From Ciona intestinalis (taxonomy: Eukaryota; Chordata; Ascidiacea; Phlebobranchia; Cionidae), in the NCBI RefSeq assembly GCF_000224145.3, contig NW_004190425.2, positions 286,070 through 350,069 on the forward strand: a stretch of DNA of 64,000 nucleotides, given 5' to 3'. The notes under the pieces were generated by a model. The model saw only the letters and a list, made by a program, of their open reading frames with translations, was not told the DNA's origin and did no database searches. Below are positions 61,301 to 64,000 of the stretch, one piece after another. The position numbers were made by a program, and so were the translations under genes. How positions within the stretch are numbered: the first letter of the stretch is position 1; each line of letters starts with the position of its first letter.

Positions 61301-63896
61301 TGCGGTTTGTATGAAATACTTACACTAGACACTGAATCATTATGATTGGCAGATGACATCGGTGTGTAAACATTCACCTGCTGATCAAATCATAAAAAGA
61401 AAATGAAATGAAACGCATGCAAACTCAGTATGTTGGATGGGTTGGGTGATAGGCTTTTTTGTTTTTGCCTAAATCCATAGCTATAGGATTATATAGAATA
61501 GGATGCTGCATGACTTGCATGGTAAAAGTAGTGGTGGGAAAATGCAATGGAGACATCTCAATGATTGAACAGATTGTATAATTTCCTTTGTAGAGGAAGG
61601 ATGGTAACATGAGATGTGTAGACAGGGAAAGTGTTATGTATCACGCTTGTCACTGCGTGTTTTGAGGTGGAATCAATTATTAGAAATAGGCATGCACGAT
61701 TTTACAATTATTTAAACAAAACCAATGAGTTTAGTCACAACTTTGGCAGTTGAGTGTGTATATGAATATTACAATATCTAAATATGTTTATGAACAATGA
61801 AATAACTACCACAACATAACAGTAACAACAAACTACTACCACAGCATAACATAAACTCAAACATCTCTAACAAATCTTGCAAGCAAAAATAAATGAGAAA
61901 AATGTTAAACTGAAAAAGTATTTAAATCCAAATACAAAGATTTAGTGAAGGTCGAAATATATGAATTAAAAAACCAATGCATTTGCAAAGGAATATTTTA
62001 ATTAAATGCAGAAGTAGAGATATAAATAATTTTGCACTAAAATAAGTTATGGATTTTAAACTGCTGGTTACTAAAAAAAAAAGAAATGAAAGTTTGAACA
62101 CTAAAAAAACTAAAAAAAATGTGTTTTTTTCTTTTGAATGTGAAATTGAATGATAACTTACTAAATTATCGGGATGATTAAGATTAAGAAGATATTCATC
62201 CGGTTCATCAGCGATGAGGTCTTCCTCAGCTGTCTTCTCATCCTCCATCAATTGTCGGAAGAATGAAGCATCATCCACTGATGTTGGACTCATGATGTTG
62301 TCTGTGTCATCATGCTGGAGGGGGGGAGGAGGGTCATTCATTGATTATAATATGTTTGTTTAAAAAACTCTTTTTTTTTATTTGTGTCCGCGATTATAGT
62401 AGTGAGGATTTAAAAGAAAAGCGAAATGAAAAGACAGAATGTAGCATCAAAACAATAGTTGTTAAAACACGCTTACAGTTAAAAACATATTTACATTTAA
62501 TTGGAAAAAATAAGCGTGGTCGGCTGGTCGCTACACCTAGTACTATACAAACTATAATAAACATAAGTAAAAAAAGTTTGAGAACCACTGTTAGTATCTA
62601 CTAACTTCTATTATTTGGTAAATATTATTTTATATTAGGACCTCAACTGAGATATAAAAGTCACAAGTGTTTGTTTGATGTTTTACTTTTGTGCTTTATT
62701 ATATGTTGTAATTTAAGTTGTTTTAATTTGGTGATAAGCAAATTAATGTAATTAATTACCAGCAGACAAAAAAAGTGTAACACAGTAGTTATACATAAAC
62801 AACCCTGAGTCAGAAAATATAGGTTTATATATAAAAATAAAATATCATAATTCACAAAATTGGGATTTACCTTTATTACAACGAATCTGCTGGGGTCGGC
62901 GGCCATTTTGCTAAATTCATCAACAAGATTTGAAAACGATGGTCGACATAATCTGTCCACCATCCAACCTGTATATAATCATAATGTAACAATATTCATA
63001 ATGTATATTCATAATGTAACAATGATCATCATGACATTATAGGTTTAATGGGCCAATCCTGGCTTAAACCAAGGCGTGCCACGCCGCGGTTCAACACCCA
63101 CATAGAATAACAATATAAGTGATAATTACATTTAACGAGAACCATGTAGATATCAATTGTAGAAGTTGCAGGTTGGGGTAATCTGTCACCACGTTCTAAC
63201 AACGATAAAACATCAACAGCTCGTACACCCTGCGTTGATAATGTGGTGTAAATTATAATCATTTTACATAATCAATATTGGGGCAAAATTTTTACCATAG
63301 GTCTTTAATTTCATACACCTTGTGTCAGCTTAAGAATTAAAATGTATAGTAGGGTGGGGCAAGAAAGGACACTTTTAGCACACAATACCCAAATATCCTG
63401 ACTGTGATTTAAGCAATTAACAACGTTTTATGGGAGTCTGCTTGTGGATCTGCTTTTATAATTCTTTGAGTGTTCTTTGTTTAGTACCAGATGGGACTAG
63501 AAAATAGAATGAAAATGTGTCCCATCTTACCGCACCCTACTATATGCAGTTTTCTTGGTGATTGTTTTATGTATGGCTGGTTACATTGTACACCCTTGCA
63601 TATGTCAATAAAATGCATATTCTATACATTGCTATTTTCTATTAAAAAAATCAAAACCAATAATTTCTAGAAAATGAATTTCACAGTATTGCGGAAAACT
63701 CATGTTTATCAATATTAGAAACATTGCAGAAAATTTTGCAAAAAGTATTTAGTATTTATAAATAATAAGTTACCTCGTAAGGTCTGGCTCCAAACGTCAA
63801 TAACTCCCAACACGTAACACCAAACGCCCAAACATCGGAGAGATGTGAAAACTCACGTTCAGTAATGCATTCAATGGCCAACCATTTAATTGGAAG
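58308..63896 (-). CDS. ErbB/EGFR-type receptor tyrosine kinase, 3' part
   Basis: 5' exons lie beyond the window. Visible exons (descending): 63896-63774 ([41 protein letters not shown]), 63229-63130 ([19 protein letters not shown]), 62968-62871 ([17 protein letters not shown]), 62314-62162 (FFRQLMEDE...DEYLLNL), 61380-61324, 60778-60550, 59846-59721, 59313-59215, 58798-58308. Phases agree throughout. The first three encode the end of the kinase domain from the P+1 loop, with the ErbB-typical LPQP and SKMA-DP stretches. The rest is a cytoplasmic tail of about 350 aa rich in Tyr docking sites: DEYLLN, NVYTPM, NNYLLP, DYFDP, DYVNT (Grb2-type YxN), EEYMAT and NPEYMFLN (NPxY, Shc-type PTB site). 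Chordate outgroups have a single such gene. Acts at the plasma membrane in growth-factor signalling. Confidence 0.94.
59390..59672. mobile_element. Back-to-back SINE fragments in ErbB intron
   Basis: A sense piece (GCTGGTTCAAGACTCATTGC...TTTGGGCAAGACACATAATT) is followed by an antisense piece (ACTGCTGGGTTGGACTAT...GCCACAGCGCC). Confidence 0.65.
60108..60370 (-). mobile_element. Degenerate SINE in ErbB intron
   Basis: Antisense ACAACCGATAAGTGAGAGAT, GGTTGGAGCAACTGCTATTA, TTGTCCAAGGACACATATTC. Confidence 0.6.
63344..63546. mobile_element. Palindromic MITE in ErbB intron
   Basis: GTATAGTAGGGTGGGGCAAG on the left, CATCTTACCGCACCCTACTA on the right, inside the intron that interrupts the kinase domain. 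Confidence 0.85.
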
Positions 63897-64000
63897 CTGA
63901 AAATAATTAAATGGCTTTATTGTTAGGTTGTATTCTACACAAGCTAGGAACTTGGGCAGGGGTAAAAGGGTGTATTTTATTATTTAAAAAAATATGTTTC

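Overview
The window is animal nuclear DNA. It has intron-rich genes with GT-AG splicing, AT-rich introns, a tRNA-derived SINE family ending in (ATTC)n, and a family of short palindromic MITEs whose ends read roughly GTAGGGTGGGGGAAGA...CCCACCCTAC. Gene content (PARP14-type ADP-ribosyltransferases, UNC-50, one ErbB-type receptor kinase) and this SINE/MITE pair fit an ascidian tunicate, most probably Ciona intestinalis/robusta. The species call is an inference from repeat style and gene families; I could not run a search.

Layout. (1) 0-18.4 kb, + strand: a cluster of PARP14-like genes. Gene A (3' part, 2-1837) carries WWE and ART domains. Gene B (3047-6011) has a macro domain but no ART. After B come a dead macro fragment (7270-7556) and a decayed first exon (~8912-9010). 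Gene C (9061-18440) has an RRM-like segment, Pro-rich linker, KH-like segment, two macro domains, WWE and ART. (2) 18.4-20.6 kb: the point where the two arms converge, including a 500-N gap. (3) 20.6-42.6 kb, - strand: the opposing arm. Gene D (27752-20571) has RRM, KH and a macro domain and no visible ART. Gene E (about 42578-28631) is the fullest PARP14 homologue, with three macro domains, WWE and ART in about 1.7 kaa. (4) 42.9-48.3 kb, - strand: a secreted protein with four CUB domains (510 aa). (5) 49.7-56.8 kb, + strand: UNC50, with exons 1-4 present twice around a 965-N gap. (6) 58.3-64 kb, - strand: the 3' half of an ErbB/EGFR-like receptor tyrosine kinase (end of the kinase domain and the phosphotyrosine-rich tail).

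How they fit together. The PARP14-like block recalls the vertebrate PARP9/PARP14/PARP15 cluster: mono-ADP-ribosyltransferases sit beside related proteins that keep only ADP-ribose-binding macro domains. Here the cluster forms two convergent arms showing tandem duplication, exon loss, exon fusion, pseudogenisation and a probable gene-conversion tract. This is what a rapidly evolving, possibly immune-related, locus would look like; the immune role is inference. SINEs and MITEs fill the introns, and at several exons the 3' splice site lies in or at the edge of a SINE. Exon boundaries below were placed by hand from splice signals, phase and paralogue alignment. Within each gene the exon phases add up except where stated.
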